Shown here: one piece after another, positions 1 to 9,094 of the stretch
Layout: each line of letters begins with the position of its first letter
Numbering within the stretch: the first letter of the stretch is position 1
Source of the DNA: Rhizobiaceae bacterium
GTDB lineage: Bacteria; Pseudomonadota; Alphaproteobacteria; Rhizobiales; Rhizobiaceae
Direction: 5' to 3'
Length of the DNA: 64,000 bases
Assembly: GCA_019635775.1 (NCBI GenBank)
Contig: JAHBYU010000002.1
Coordinates: 310,001 to 374,000 of the forward strand
Translations under genes and position numbers: made by a program
Notes under the pieces: model-generated
Told to the model about the DNA's origin: nothing
Seen by the model: the letters and a program-made list of their open reading frames with translations, nothing else
Databases searched by the model: none

Positions 1-157
1 GGGGACTGCGCAGCGCCTGCGGCCCACCGCCGATGCCGCCGGCATTGTTCTCCTCGACGATGGTGTTCCATTCGCCGCAGGCGTCACACTTGCCCGACCA
101 GCGCGAGGTGACGTTGCCGCAGGACTGGCAGATGAACTGCGTGCGCGCCTTAGCCAT
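1..157 (-). CDS. radA: RadA DNA repair protein, N-terminal fragment
   Basis: Only the first 52 codons are present; the gene continues beyond the left edge. The translation begins [20 protein letters not shown] and carries a C4 zinc finger (C10, C13, C24, C27; CxxC-x10-CxxC), followed by the GEWNTIVEE-type stretch typical of RadA/Sms. RadA is a RecA-like ATPase/branch-migration helicase acting in recombinational repair; its RecA core and Lon-like domain lie outside the window. It is on the same strand as dnaB and downstream of it. Identification from the zinc finger is secure, although only the N-terminus is visible. Confidence 0.9.
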   Translation of the reverse strand, partial: MAKARTQFICQSCGNVTSRWSGKCDACGEWNTIVEENNAGGIGGGPQALRSP

Positions 158-188
158 GCCGGCCCGCGCGGCGGTCGTTCGGAGAATA

Positions 189-223
189 GGCGGAGGCAGC
201 ACGTGAGCATGGCTGCCTCCGCC
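189..223. other. Strong 12-bp hairpin between dnaB and radA
   Basis: Perfect inverted repeat: arm 189-200 (GGCGGAGGCAGC) and arm 212-223 with an 11-nt loop. It lies in the dnaB-radA gap and has no U-run on the minus strand, so it is not a classical intrinsic terminator for dnaB. A second, weaker hairpin at about 242-270 is followed by five T on the plus strand. Either could be a processing site or a partial terminator. Confidence 0.45.
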
Positions 224-282
224 CGGACCCGCTTCGCGGGCCAACCCTTCCTGACGAGGGGAGGGTTTTTCGTGCCGCCGGC

Positions 283-1776
283 CTATTCATACCGTTCCGG
301 CAGGTGGTCACCTTCGGCGAGATCGGAGAAGCGGGTGAATTCGCCCTGGAAGGCGAGGCCGACGGTGCCCGTAGGTCCATGACGCTGCTTGGCGATGATG
401 ACCTCGGCCTTGCCGCGCGCGTCGTTCATCTCGCCTTCCCACTTGATGTATTCGTCGGTGCCGGGCTTCGGCTCCTTGTTCTTGAGGTAGTATTCCTCGC
501 GATAGACGAAGAGCACCACGTCGGCGTCCTGCTCGATCGAGCCCGACTCGCGAAGGTCGGAGAGCTGGGGCCGCTTGTCGTCGCGGCTTTCCACCTGACG
601 GGAGAGCTGGGATAGCGCGATGATCGGCACACCGAGTTCCTTGGCGAGCGCCTTGAGGCCGGTGGTAATCTCGGTGATTTCCTGCACGCGGTTCTGCGAC
701 GCGCGCGCGCTGGATCCCTGCATTAGCTGGATGTAGTCGATCACCAGAACATCCAGCCCCCGCTGGCGCTTCAGCCGCCGTGCGCGCGCGGCAAGCTGGG
801 CGATGGAAATACCGCCGGTCTGGTCGATGTAGAGGGGAATCTTCTGCATCATCTGAGAACAGGCGACGAGCTTCTCGAAATCCGTCTCGGTAATCTCGCC
901 GCGCCTGATCTTGGACGACGGGATTTCCGTCTGTTCAGAGATAATACGGGTGGCGAGCTGTTCGGACGACATTTCGAGCGAGAAGAAGCCGATCACGCCG
1001 CCATTGGCCGCCTTGAAGGATCCGTCGGCCTGTTGTGCCGGCTCATAGGCATTGGCGATGTTGAAGGCTATGTTTGTCGCAAGCGAAGTCTTGCCCATGC
1101 CGGGGCGTCCCGCAAGCACGATAAGGTCGGACGGCTGCAGCCCGCCCATGCGACGATCAAGGTCGCGCAGCCCCGTCGCGATACCCGAAAGGTGCCCGTC
1201 GCGCATGAACGCGGCGTTCGCCATGTCGACAGCGGTTTTCACGGCGTCGGTGAAGCTCTCGAAGCCGCCGTCATAGCGGCCGGTTTCCGCCAGTTCGAAC
1301 AGCCGGCGCTCGGCGTCCTCGATCTGGTCGGACGGACTCATGTCGACCGGCGCGTCGTAGGCGATGTTGACCATGTCCTCGCCGACCGTGATCAGCGCGC
1401 GGCGCGTGGCCAGGTCGTAAATCGCGCGGCCATAGTCGGCGGCGTTGATGACGGTGACCGCTTCAGCCGCGAGGCGGGCGAGATAGTGGGCGACGGTCAT
1501 GTCGCCGACCTTCTCGTCCGCAGGCAGGAATGTCTTGATGGTCACCGGATTGGCCATCTTGCCCATGCGGATCAACTCGGCGGAAACCTCGAAGATCTTG
1601 CGGTGCAGAGGCTCGTAGAAATGCGAGGCCTTGAGGAAGTCGGAAACGCGGTAGAATGCGTCATTGTTGACGAGGATGGCGCCCAGCAGCGCCTGCTCCG
1701 CCTCAATGTTGTTCGGCGCCTCGCGGTAGAGCGGTGCCTCCGCCACGGGGAATTTGCGCGCTGCCTCTGCCATCAT
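283..1776 (-). CDS. dnaB: Replicative DNA helicase DnaB
   Basis: Hexameric 5'-3' helicase that unwinds DNA at the replication fork and recruits primase. The N-terminal domain ([16 protein letters not shown], about residues 18-33) is the DnaB_N fold. The RecA-like C-terminal domain shows a Walker A (GRPGMGKTS, about residue 225), a Walker B-type strand ([12 protein letters not shown]) and the SQLSRQVE and [13 protein letters not shown] motifs. Length (497 aa) is normal. An upstream in-frame extension is possible, but an AGGA motif sits just before tandem ATG codons at 1776/1773, giving MMAEAARKF. Many Rhizobiales have alr between dnaB and radA; here dnaB is followed directly by radA. Confidence 0.96.
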   Translation of the reverse strand: MMAEAARKFPVAEAPLYREAPNNIEAEQALLGAILVNNDAFYRVSDFLKASHFYEPLHRKIFEVSAELIRMGKMANPVTIKTFLPADEKVGDMTVAHYLARLAAEAVTVINAADYGRAIYDLATRRALITVGEDMVNIAYDAPVDMSPSDQIEDAERRLFELAETGRYDGGFESFTDAVKTAVDMANAAFMRDGHLSGIATGLRDLDRRMGGLQPSDLIVLAGRPGMGKTSLATNIAFNIANAYEPAQQADGSFKAANGGVIGFFSLEMSSEQLATRIISEQTEIPSSKIRRGEITETDFEKLVACSQMMQKIPLYIDQTGGISIAQLAARARRLKRQRGLDVLVIDYIQLMQGSSARASQNRVQEITEITTGLKALAKELGVPIIALSQLSRQVESRDDKRPQLSDLRESGSIEQDADVVLFVYREEYYLKNKEPKPGTDEYIKWEGEMNDARGKAEVIIAKQRHGPTGTVGLAFQGEFTRFSDLAEGDHLPERYE

Positions 1777-2011
1777 TTCCTGTCCCTGACCCGACCCATG
1801 CCGTATCAGAGTCGCCCGCCGAAACAGCAACCTCTTCGACGTGGTTACCGCTGTTCACAGCAGTTCACAGGCCGGGCGGTCGCGGCGGAGAAACCGGGTT
1901 GACTCGAATCGAGCGTTAGAGCTTATCGCCAATTTTGAACAAAACAAGAACAAATTCGCATGCGCGAAGATGCCGGATGGCCGGGCCTCGATTGCCAACC
2001 GTCGCGGTGCT

Positions 2012-2203
2012 TCAGGCGATGTTGCGCCGGAATACCTTGTTCATGAGGATGATGACGCCAACGATGAGAATGATGATTCCGGCAATCATGTAGCCGGTCG
2101 CATCGGACCGGTATCCCGAAGCAGCCACGAGGAAGCCGAGAACGATGCACAGCAGCCCTATGAGCTTGCTGATGAGAAAACCCTTTTCGCTACCCGAAGC
2201 CAC
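2012..2203 (-). CDS. Small two-helix inner-membrane protein
   Basis: A 63-aa protein starting at GTG (2203) with an excellent AGGAGGTGG ribosome site 4 nt upstream. Two hydrophobic segments are visible: LISKLIGLLCIVLGFLVAA (about 10-28) and YMIAGIIILIVGVIILM (about 38-54), joined by a short polar turn and ending in a basic tail (NKVFRRNIA). No domain is recognised and the function is unknown. It lies alone between rsm22 and dnaB on the same strand. The strong SD and clear membrane topology are the reasons for calling it real. Confidence 0.65.
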   Translation of the reverse strand: MASGSEKGFLISKLIGLLCIVLGFLVAASGYRSDATGYMIAGIIILIVGVIILMNKVFRRNIA

Positions 2204-2316
2204 TATCCACCTCCTGTGCGCGCGCCGCGCGGTAAATCCCGGCGCAACTATGGGTTTCAGGCTGGTCGGTGTCCAGCGGGATCTGCTGCGTTGATCGCGG
2301 CATTGGAATTGATCCG

Positions 2317-3300
2317 TTATGGGACAACGTCGTCGGTTGGAAAGGTGTCTCCCCAGTCAAGGCGACGCACGTAGCGGTAGACCTCGCCGTTACGCTTGCT
2401 GACCAGCTTTTGCGAGCTTGTGCCATCGGGCAGGCAAAGCTTGAGATCGATCCTGCCTTTGCCGTGAATGGGTGGGGCAAGGATTCGAGCCTCGCGCCGC
2501 TCGGGCGGTAGCCGCGACGCCGCCAGATAGATGAATTTCTCATCTTCCCATGGCACATCGGCGTTCTTGGTCAGCCGGTGCAGCCGCGAGCGGGCGACCC
2601 TGCGCGAAAAGTGGCACCAGTCCGGTGACTGGATCGGGCACGGCGCATGGTGCGGGCAGGGCGCGACAACATGCGCGCCGGCCTCGATCAGTCGGCTGCG
2701 CACGGAAAGGATGCGTTGCCAGCCCGCCGGCGTGCCGGGCTCGATGATCAGCAGCGTTCCGGCTGTCAGCGCCCACAGGCGGTCAATCAATTGCCCGATG
2801 GCTTCTGGAGCCAACTCGTCCAGCACGTAGGAGAGCGTGACCAGATCGGCTGGACCGCCGGCTTTTAGCGACGTGGTCGCGTCACCGGACTGCCAGAGTG
2901 TCGCCGGCAGGGCGGCGTTTTCCGAAAGCGCCATCCCCGCTTTTCGCGCCGCCGCACTTGCCTCGATCAGTGTCGCGGTTTCGAGGCTCTCCCAGCAGTC
3001 GCTGGCCGCCCAGAGGACGGAGCCGGGGCCGGCGCCGATATCTATGAGCGTCCTCGGCCTGAAACCGGGCGTGGCATAAGCAACCTGTTCCATGCCGGCT
3101 CGTATCGCAGCGTAGGTGGCAGGCAGACGCGCTGCCAGATAGGCCTTGATCGCGATGTCGTCGTCCAGATGCATGCGTCCGTCTCGCGTCTCCGCGCGAT
3201 AGCGCCGTGACAGTCGGTCGGCCGCTTCGCGCAAAGCTGCCAACGGAGTGCCTTCCAGATAACGGTCGACCGCCTGCCTTAGCGCGGTAGGAAGCTCCAC
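2317..3300 (-). CDS. Rsm22-family ribosomal small-subunit methyltransferase-like protein
   Basis: A 327-aa protein of the Rsm22/METTL17 family, thought to act in small-subunit ribosome assembly. The SAM-binding motif LIDIGAGPGSVLWAA is at about 85-99, and LSYVLDEL at 156-163 is a family hallmark. Four cysteines (C215, C221, C229, C289) match in arrangement the iron-sulfur-binding cysteines described for mitochondrial METTL17. The start is GTG at 3300, two bases after the TGA of the UPF0060 gene (TGA-CC-GTG), which implies translational coupling; the open frame runs further upstream but would overlap that gene. The exact rRNA target is not known from sequence. Confidence 0.85.
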   Translation of the reverse strand: MELPTALRQAVDRYLEGTPLAALREAADRLSRRYRAETRDGRMHLDDDIAIKAYLAARLPATYAAIRAGMEQVAYATPGFRPRTLIDIGAGPGSVLWAASDCWESLETATLIEASAAARKAGMALSENAALPATLWQSGDATTSLKAGGPADLVTLSYVLDELAPEAIGQLIDRLWALTAGTLLIIEPGTPAGWQRILSVRSRLIEAGAHVVAPCPHHAPCPIQSPDWCHFSRRVARSRLHRLTKNADVPWEDEKFIYLAASRLPPERREARILAPPIHGKGRIDLKLCLPDGTSSQKLVSKRNGEVYRYVRRLDWGDTFPTDDVVP

Positions 3301-3302
3301 GG

Positions 3303-3626
3303 TCAGACCGCTCGCGGTGCGAAGAGGATGATGGACGCGCCAACGAGACAGATGGCCGCGCCGGTAACGTCCCAGCGGTCGGGCCGCATACCCTCGGCGA
3401 GCCAAAGCCAGACCAGCGATGCGGTGATGTAGATGCCGCCATAGGCAGCATAGGCACGTCCTGCCGCGTCGCTTTGGGCGAAGGTCAACAGCCAGGCGAA
3501 CGCGACCAGCGAGATGACACCCGGTACGAGCCACAGTGGCGACTTTTCAAGCCGCCACCATGCCCAGAAGGCAAAGCATCCGGCGATCTCGGCGAGCGCA
3601 GCCGCGATGAAGACCGGAATGGTCAT
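3303..3626 (-). CDS. ynfA: UPF0060 (YnfA-type) membrane protein
   Basis: A 107-aa, four-helix inner-membrane protein of the YnfA/UPF0060 family, distantly related to small multidrug transporters. It begins [20 protein letters not shown] and contains the family signatures [21 protein letters not shown] and [13 protein letters not shown] longer frame exists, but the ATG at 3626 is preceded by AAGGGACC and matches the family start. Its stop lies two bases before the GTG of the Rsm22-like gene, so the two probably share a transcript. E. coli YnfA has been linked to drug efflux, but the substrate here is unknown. Confidence 0.88.
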   Translation of the reverse strand: MTIPVFIAAALAEIAGCFAFWAWWRLEKSPLWLVPGVISLVAFAWLLTFAQSDAAGRAYAAYGGIYITASLVWLWLAEGMRPDRWDVTGAAICLVGASIILFAPRAV

Positions 3627-3721
3627 GAAAGGTCCCTTTAGAAGCCAGCTTGAAGCCAGTGTGCGGCAAAGCGTCGATTCGGACAAACAGCCGTTTCGGC
3701 GAGAACGCCGGCTCTGGCAGA

Positions 3722-5035
3722 TCAGGCCTTCTTTGCCGTGGTCCTGCGCTTGGGAGCCGCCTTCTTCGCTACTGGTTTGGCGGGGGCAGGCGGCGGCTCA
3801 AGGTCGCGTCCGCCATCGTGCAGCGCCAGTTCCCTTTCGGTGTCCTGGATATAGTCTCGCGTCACGGGCAGCGTGTCGTTCTTGCGGGTAAGCTGGATCT
3901 GGAAGATGACAAGATCCTGCCAGCGGAAGGCGGCTTCCGAGCCAGCCAGATAGAAGTCCCACATGCGGCAGAAGCGCTCGTCATAGATCGCCTTGGCCTT
4001 GTCCCTGTTGGCGAGGAATCGCGCACGCCAGTGCTTGAGCGTCTCGGCATAGTGAATGCGCAATATCTCGACATCGGTGGTCACCAGTCCCGATTTCTCG
4101 ATTGCCGGCATGACCTCCGAAAGAGCAGGAATATATCCGCCCGGGAAGATGTATTTGCGGATGAAGGCATTGGTCGCATACGGCGGACCGCTGCGGCCGA
4201 TCGTATGCAGAACCATCACGCCGTCCGGCTTCAGCAGTTGCGCGCACTTGTCGAAGAAGGTGCGGTAGTGGTTCAGCCCGACATGCTCGAACATGCCAAC
4301 CGACACGATGCGGTCGAACCGCTCGGAGATGTTGCGGTAGTCCTTGAGCTCGAAATGGACGTGGTTCTCCAGCCCTTCGTTCTGCGCGCGTTCCGTCGCC
4401 ACGCCGTGCTGTTCGGTGGACAGCGTGACGCCCAGAACGTCGACGTCGAAGTTCTTCGCCAGATACAGGCCAAGGCCGCCCCAGCCGGAACCGATGTCGA
4501 GCACGTTCTGTCCCGGCTTGAGACTCAGCTTCGCGGCGATATGGCGCTTCTTCGCAAGCTGCGCATCCTCCAGCGTAACGTCGGGGCTCTCGAAATAGGC
4601 GCAGGAATACTGCATGTCCTTGTCAAGGAAGAGCTTGTAGAGCTCGCCCGACAGGTCGTAGTGGCGCTGGACGTTCTTTTTCGAACGGGTGGTCGTGTTG
4701 ACTTGCTGAAGCCGGCGAAAGGCGTGGCGGAAACCCTCGATGGCGCGCGAGAAGATGGCGTCGATGCCGCTTGGCCCCATGTTCTGGAACGCCACGCGCA
4801 GAAGTTCCAGAGTATCGCCTTCGAGGATGTCGATCTCCTCGTCCATATAGGCTTCCGGCACGGCGAGCATCGGGTCGATCGCGATGGCGCGCGCGGCGCG
4901 CGTGGTCTTGATGTGAACGTGGACGGGCACGCCGGTTCCGTCGCCGAACGTATAGGTCTTTCCGCTCGGGTCGGTAATCTTGAGGTTGCCCGTCTTTACG
5001 AGGCCAGAGGTTACGCGCTGCAACAGCTTATTCAC
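3722..5035 (-). CDS. cfa: Cyclopropane-fatty-acyl-phospholipid synthase
   Basis: Transfers a methylene group from S-adenosylmethionine to double bonds of membrane phospholipid acyl chains. The 437-aa protein has the SAM-binding motif [16 protein letters not shown] (about 178-193) and the conserved [24 protein letters not shown] and [14 protein letters not shown] segments. I chose GTG 5035 ([11 protein letters not shown]): the frame stays open further upstream but then runs into the rplI terminator at 5172-5197. An unusual feature is a lysine/alanine/proline-rich tail (about 413-437, [20 protein letters not shown]) resembling histone-H1-like sequence. It is transcribed on its own from the rplI-cfa gap. 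Confidence 0.93.
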   Translation of the reverse strand: MNKLLQRVTSGLVKTGNLKITDPSGKTYTFGDGTGVPVHVHIKTTRAARAIAIDPMLAVPEAYMDEEIDILEGDTLELLRVAFQNMGPSGIDAIFSRAIEGFRHAFRRLQQVNTTTRSKKNVQRHYDLSGELYKLFLDKDMQYSCAYFESPDVTLEDAQLAKKRHIAAKLSLKPGQNVLDIGSGWGGLGLYLAKNFDVDVLGVTLSTEQHGVATERAQNEGLENHVHFELKDYRNISERFDRIVSVGMFEHVGLNHYRTFFDKCAQLLKPDGVMVLHTIGRSGPPYATNAFIRKYIFPGGYIPALSEVMPAIEKSGLVTTDVEILRIHYAETLKHWRARFLANRDKAKAIYDERFCRMWDFYLAGSEAAFRWQDLVIFQIQLTRKNDTLPVTRDYIQDTERELALHDGGRDLEPPPAPAKPVAKKAAPKRRTTAKKA

Positions 5036-5171
5036 GGCAAGAAATCCATTCCCATCACGGACGGTTGATGAGTTTGCCGAATTTGTCGCGGTTTGAAAAG
5101 TTCCTCGTGGCACAAAATGTGCTTCAGGGATCGGGCCAAGCTTGCCTGTCAAGGCCGCGTGACGAAAAGAA

Positions 5172-5197
5172 AAAAGCCCGGGCATGCCCGGGCTTTT
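5172..5197. terminator. Bidirectional intrinsic terminator after rplI
   Basis: Perfect palindrome AGCCCGGGCATGCCCGGGCT flanked by A and T runs (T4 on the plus side, a longer T-run on the minus side). It lies immediately downstream of rplI on the minus strand and ends the rpsF-rpsR-rplI operon. Confidence 0.9.
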
Positions 5198-5223
5198 CGA
5201 GTTTGGCGAAGTATGGCGGCCGA

Positions 5224-5805
5224 TCAGGCTTCCGCGCCTTCCTCTTCGTCCGCGTTGGGATCGAAGAAGGCGTCCGGACGCGCGTTCTCGTTGATATCCT
5301 CACCATAAATGGCTTCGGCCGTCGTGAGCGTCTCGCCCTTGGACTGACGCTCTGCCTCTTCGGCCGAACGTGCAATGTTGAGCGTGATCGTGACTTCGAC
5401 TTCCGGATGCAGCGCGATCGCCACGTTGGTGAGGCCGATGGTCTTGATCGGGTTGTTGAGTTCCACCTGGTTACGGGCCACGGAGAACCCTTCGGCCGTC
5501 AGCAGGTCCGCGATGTCACGGGTCGACACCGAGCCGTAGAGCTGGCCGGTTTCACCAGCCGAACGGACGATGATGAAGCTCTTGCCGTCGAGCTTCTCGG
5601 CGACCGTGGAGGCTTCCGACTTGCGCTCGAGGTTGCGGGCTTCGAGCTGCGCGCGCTGACCTTCGAACTTCTTCTTGTTTGTCTCGTTGGCGCGCAACGC
5701 CTTGCCCTTGGGCAGAAGGAAGTTGCGAGCGTAGCCGTCCCTGACGGAAACGGTATCGCCCATCTGGCCAAGGCGGGAAATGCGTTCGAGAAGAATGACT
5801 TCCAT
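5224..5805 (-). CDS. rplI: 50S ribosomal protein L9
   Basis: Large-subunit protein that binds 23S rRNA at the base of the L1 stalk. The N-terminal domain [20 protein letters not shown] and [16 protein letters not shown] is canonical. At 193 aa it is about 45 residues longer than E. coli L9; the extra length is an acidic C-terminal tail ([16 protein letters not shown]), common in rhizobia. ATG 5805 has an AAAGGAC ribosome site. It is last in the rpsF-rpsR-rplI operon, 192 bp from rpsR. Confidence 0.97.
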   Translation of the reverse strand: MEVILLERISRLGQMGDTVSVRDGYARNFLLPKGKALRANETNKKKFEGQRAQLEARNLERKSEASTVAEKLDGKSFIIVRSAGETGQLYGSVSTRDIADLLTAEGFSVARNQVELNNPIKTIGLTNVAIALHPEVEVTITLNIARSAEEAERQSKGETLTTAEAIYGEDINENARPDAFFDPNADEEEGAEA

Positions 5806-5891
5806 GGTTTTGTCCTTTCAACGCCCAAAGGGCTTGATTCAAAAAGACGAGGTCAGGAAGCAAATTGCGCCTTGGCGCCGGTTTCGCTGTC

Positions 5892-5989
5892 CTGCCCGTC
5901 CGGGCAGTTAGAGGCGGCCAGGCCAGCCTCAACTCGAGATATTTCACCGCTCCCGAAGCGGCAAAGCCGGCGCGGGAGACCCGCGCCGG
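5892..5989 (-). other. Two hairpins in the rpsR-rplI spacer
   Basis: The 192-bp rpsR-rplI gap holds two perfect hairpins: CTGCCC/GGGCAG (5892-5897/5902-5907, 4-nt loop) and a 10-bp stem CCGGCGCGGG/CCCGCGCCGG (5967-5976/5980-5989, 3-nt loop). The second lies eight bases downstream of rpsR and lacks a U-run, so it could be an attenuator or an mRNA-stabilising stem. Many rhizobia have a DUF2232 membrane-protein gene at this position; no such frame is present. Confidence 0.55.
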
Positions 5990-5997
5990 AATGCATC

Positions 5998-6246
5998 TTA
6001 CTTCACCACGTAGGGAAGGAGTGCCAGGAAACGCGCGCGCTTGATCGCCTTGGCGAGCTCACGCTGCTTCTTCTGGCTGACCGCCGTGATACGCGACGGA
6101 ACGATCTTGCCGCGCTCGGAAATGTAGCGCTGCAGGAGCCGCACGTCCTTATAGTCGATCCGCGGAGCGTTCGCGCCGGAGAAGGGGCAAGTCTTGCGGC
6201 GGCGATGGAACGGACGCCGGGTCGGGATCTGGTTGATGTCGACCAT
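5998..6246 (-). CDS. rpsR: 30S ribosomal protein S18
   Basis: An 82-aa small-subunit protein, partner of S6 on the platform of the 30S subunit. Family signatures include [24 protein letters not shown] and the basic [20 protein letters not shown] segment. The start codon overlaps the rpsF stop by one base (TAATG), implying translational coupling. Confidence 0.97.
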   Translation of the reverse strand: MVDINQIPTRRPFHRRRKTCPFSGANAPRIDYKDVRLLQRYISERGKIVPSRITAVSQKKQRELAKAIKRARFLALLPYVVK

Positions 6247-6707
6247 TATTCTGCAGCTCCTTCGGAGTTTTCACGCGGACGGCGGGGGCCGCGGTCGCCA
6301 CGATCACCGCGGTCGCCACGATCGCCGAACGAACGGGGGCCACGGTCGCCGAAGCCGCCGCGATCGCCACGCTCGGAGCGCTCTTCGCGCTTCTGCAGCA
6401 TAGCCGAGGCGCCTTCCTCATGCTTATCGACCTTGATGGTCATGAAGCGCAGAACGTCTTCGGACAGACCCTGCTGGCGCTCAAGTTCCTTCAGCGCTGC
6501 GGGAGGGCAGTCCAGGTCCATCAGCGTGTAATATGCCTTGCGGTTCTTCTTGACCCGGTAGGTGAGGGACTTCAGTCCCCAGCTCTCGACCCGGCCTACG
6601 CTGCCGCCCAGCTCGGAGAGGATGCCCTTGTACTGTTCGACAAGTGCATCAACCTGCTGCTGCGACAGATCCTGCCGGGCAAGGAACACATGCTCGTAAA
6701 GTGCCAT
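6246..6707 (-). CDS. rpsF: 30S ribosomal protein S6
   Basis: Small-subunit protein that binds S18. The core [22 protein letters not shown] and the stretch [14 protein letters not shown] are typical S6. The protein is 153 aa, longer than E. coli S6, because of a low-complexity tail rich in Gly-Asp-Arg (repeated GDRGDRG units, about 115-145). E. coli S6 carries a poly-glutamate tail instead. It is first in the operon with rpsR and rplI. Confidence 0.97.
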   Translation of the reverse strand: MALYEHVFLARQDLSQQQVDALVEQYKGILSELGGSVGRVESWGLKSLTYRVKKNRKAYYTLMDLDCPPAALKELERQQGLSEDVLRFMTIKVDKHEEGASAMLQKREERSERGDRGGFGDRGPRSFGDRGDRGDRGDRGPRRPRENSEGAAE

Positions 6708-6963
6708 TGTTCTTTTGCCTTTCGTTTCACGTCCCTGTCGGTTCCCGCGGCTAAGCCTCTGCGACTTGTCCTACCCGTGGTGACGGGAGAGAAAGGCGCA
6801 TCTTCGAGACGGTCGAGAGCGGAGACACGGGAGGCCGAAGCACTTGAGACTTCATCAGGGGCGAACCCCAACCCTCCGTTCAGCCCCCAGCAGGACCGGC
6901 AGACTGCGGCGGTCTATATAGTGTTTTGGCTGGAAGGCAAGGGCTTGCTTGCCTGAGTGGGCT

Positions 6964-8880
6964 TCAAACTCCGGAAGGCTTGGGCTGATTGGGGAAGAAG
7001 CGTCCGACGGTTCTCTGCTTGCCGAACAGGGCGTCGTATTGCAGCAGCCGAAAATCGTTGATCAGCGGGTCCACCTTCTTCTGCTGCGACCAATCCGGCG
7101 TAGGGCCGGCCGGAGCGATCAGAACGTGTCGCTCGATCACGTCATAACGTGCGTCCACCCGACCGAGGAACCCGGTGTAGTAAGGGTGCTCGATGCCGGC
7201 GGTCTTCAAAAGCTTGAGGGGAATGAGCGCGGGGCTGATCGAGCCGATGTCTTTCATCGGGCCGGTCCGGTTCGACCAGACGACAAGCGGCGTCTCCCGG
7301 TGCCTGGCAAGCGTTTCCGGCGCCTCCCGTCGCTCGGGCACGGAGCCCGCCATGAAACCTGTCTCTATGTAGCCCTGGTTGAGCGGTGGAAGGTGGTCTC
7401 CAAAGAAGACGATGACAGTGTGCCGATTACGCTTTTGCGCCCAGTCTATCAGCCGCTTGAGGCTGCGGTCGGCGTCTGCCACGCTTTCGGCATAAGATTG
7501 GATAGACTGGCGCGTACGATAGCTCGCGACCGACTCGACCTTCACGCTGGCGTCCGAATAGCGGTTCGGTTCGTAGGGCCCATGGCCCTGCAGGCTGACG
7601 GCGAAGGTAAAGAAGGGTCGGTCCGTGGCGTCGGCGCGCTTGATGATCTCATCCGTCAGAGCATCGTCGGACACAAGAGGCCCGCGCGAGGCCATAGGCG
7701 GCAGTTTCTCGATCGACAGGAAGCGGTCGAATCCGAAGGCATCGTAGACGTTCTCGCGGTTCCAGAACCATCCCTCGAAAGGATGTATTGCGGTCGTCTC
7801 GTAACCTTCCGACCGGAAGAAGCTTGCAAGCGAGGGCATCGGCCCGCGCACATATTGCTGGTAAGGTATGCTGCCATAGGGCAGGAAGGCGTTGGAAAAT
7901 CCGGTCAGCGCCTCGAACTCGACATTGGCGGTCATGCCCCCGAACTCCGGCGAGAACATCGAGCCTGAGCGCAGCGCACGAACGGTCGGTAACGGGTCCG
8001 GCGTGATGGTGGTTTGGGGCAGTAGCGTAGGATCCCAGAAGGATTCGCTCATGACCACGACGATGTCCGGCTTTTCCTCAGGCATCGAAATTCCTGTCGG
8101 GCCGGGCTTGATCGCGTCGAGGATCTCGTCGCTGTAGGCCGGCGGTGCGAGCACCTTCGCCATCGGAACATTGAGCGCGAATGCGATGGCAAAGCCGTTC
8201 GAGGCGTAGTTTTCCTTCTGGTCCCACATGATGGGGATGATCTGCAGACGGTCACGCGTCCATGAGAACGTCGCGAAGTCCATGATCGATACGAAAAATG
8301 CGAGCGCCGGCACGACGACGGCGAAACGCGCAGCGCGCATCCGCCAGCGTATCGGAGGACGGGACCGGTGCCAGTGGCGCCACACGACCACAAGAAGGAA
8401 CAAAGCAAGCGCGCCGCCGGCCGCGATGGCGACGGCGGTGAAGGGACGCTCGCGTACCAGAAGAGGTGCAAGCTCCATGATCTGCCGGGAATAGAGGAAG
8501 TCGGTCGGATAGAGCGGATCACCCAGATAGGAGATCTTCTGGTTGCCAATTGCAGCCAGCAGCAACGCAATTGGGGCCAGAAAGAAAATGCCGCTGTGGC
8601 GGCGTCCGAAAAGCGCGTCAAAGCCGATCAGCAAAAGGGTGAACAGAACGACCGTCGTCCAGCCGGGGCGAAACGGCTGGCTGAAAAACTCGACGGTCTG
8701 CTGCAGCGAGCCGCGGGCAATCACCTCAATCAGGAACACAAGCGTTGCCGACAGAAGTGCGCTTACAAGCAGCGAAGCGCAGCATTCGGCAGTGCGCCGG
8801 ACTGGCCGGCTTTTGTGCCAGCCTTCTTCCTGCCGCGGGGCCGAACCCGCGGACGTTGCATGTGAACTCGGATTTGCCAA
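6964..8880 (-). CDS. Membrane phosphoglycerol-transferase-like protein (LTA synthase/sulfatase fold)
   Basis: A 638-aa protein with about five N-terminal transmembrane segments (35-220) and a large periplasmic sulfatase/alkaline-phosphatase-fold domain. Expected catalytic motifs are visible: PDIVVVMSESFWDPT (metal-binding Glu and presumed nucleophile region), GGMTANVEFEALTGFSNAFLPYG and VIVFFGDHLPP. It is related to LtaS, OpgB and the rhizobial cyclic-glucan phosphoglycerol transferase CgmB; by inference it decorates a periplasmic glucan or other envelope glycan. The start is TTG 8880 with an AGGA ribosome site 8 nt upstream; there is no better in-frame ATG. It is a single gene divergent from fabD. 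Confidence 0.82.
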   Translation of the reverse strand: MANPSSHATSAGSAPRQEEGWHKSRPVRRTAECCASLLVSALLSATLVFLIEVIARGSLQQTVEFFSQPFRPGWTTVVLFTLLLIGFDALFGRRHSGIFFLAPIALLLAAIGNQKISYLGDPLYPTDFLYSRQIMELAPLLVRERPFTAVAIAAGGALALFLLVVVWRHWHRSRPPIRWRMRAARFAVVVPALAFFVSIMDFATFSWTRDRLQIIPIMWDQKENYASNGFAIAFALNVPMAKVLAPPAYSDEILDAIKPGPTGISMPEEKPDIVVVMSESFWDPTLLPQTTITPDPLPTVRALRSGSMFSPEFGGMTANVEFEALTGFSNAFLPYGSIPYQQYVRGPMPSLASFFRSEGYETTAIHPFEGWFWNRENVYDAFGFDRFLSIEKLPPMASRGPLVSDDALTDEIIKRADATDRPFFTFAVSLQGHGPYEPNRYSDASVKVESVASYRTRQSIQSYAESVADADRSLKRLIDWAQKRNRHTVIVFFGDHLPPLNQGYIETGFMAGSVPERREAPETLARHRETPLVVWSNRTGPMKDIGSISPALIPLKLLKTAGIEHPYYTGFLGRVDARYDVIERHVLIAPAGPTPDWSQQKKVDPLINDFRLLQYDALFGKQRTVGRFFPNQPKPSGV

Positions 8881-9094
8881 CTTACGGTTCCTCGGTAGGC
8901 GACAGAACGTGATTTCTCTGTCATGGTTCCGTCATAAAAAGCCAGCCCCCTTGTCGGCAATTGGGAAGCCGGCATCACATTTTTTCTTATCTCCGTAACA
9001 TACAGGGCTGGACTGCGGCGCGTTTGCTGCCTTGACTTGCACAAGCTGCATGTTTCACAGGCAATCGGCGAAACGAACCGGGATGACGAGCAAC

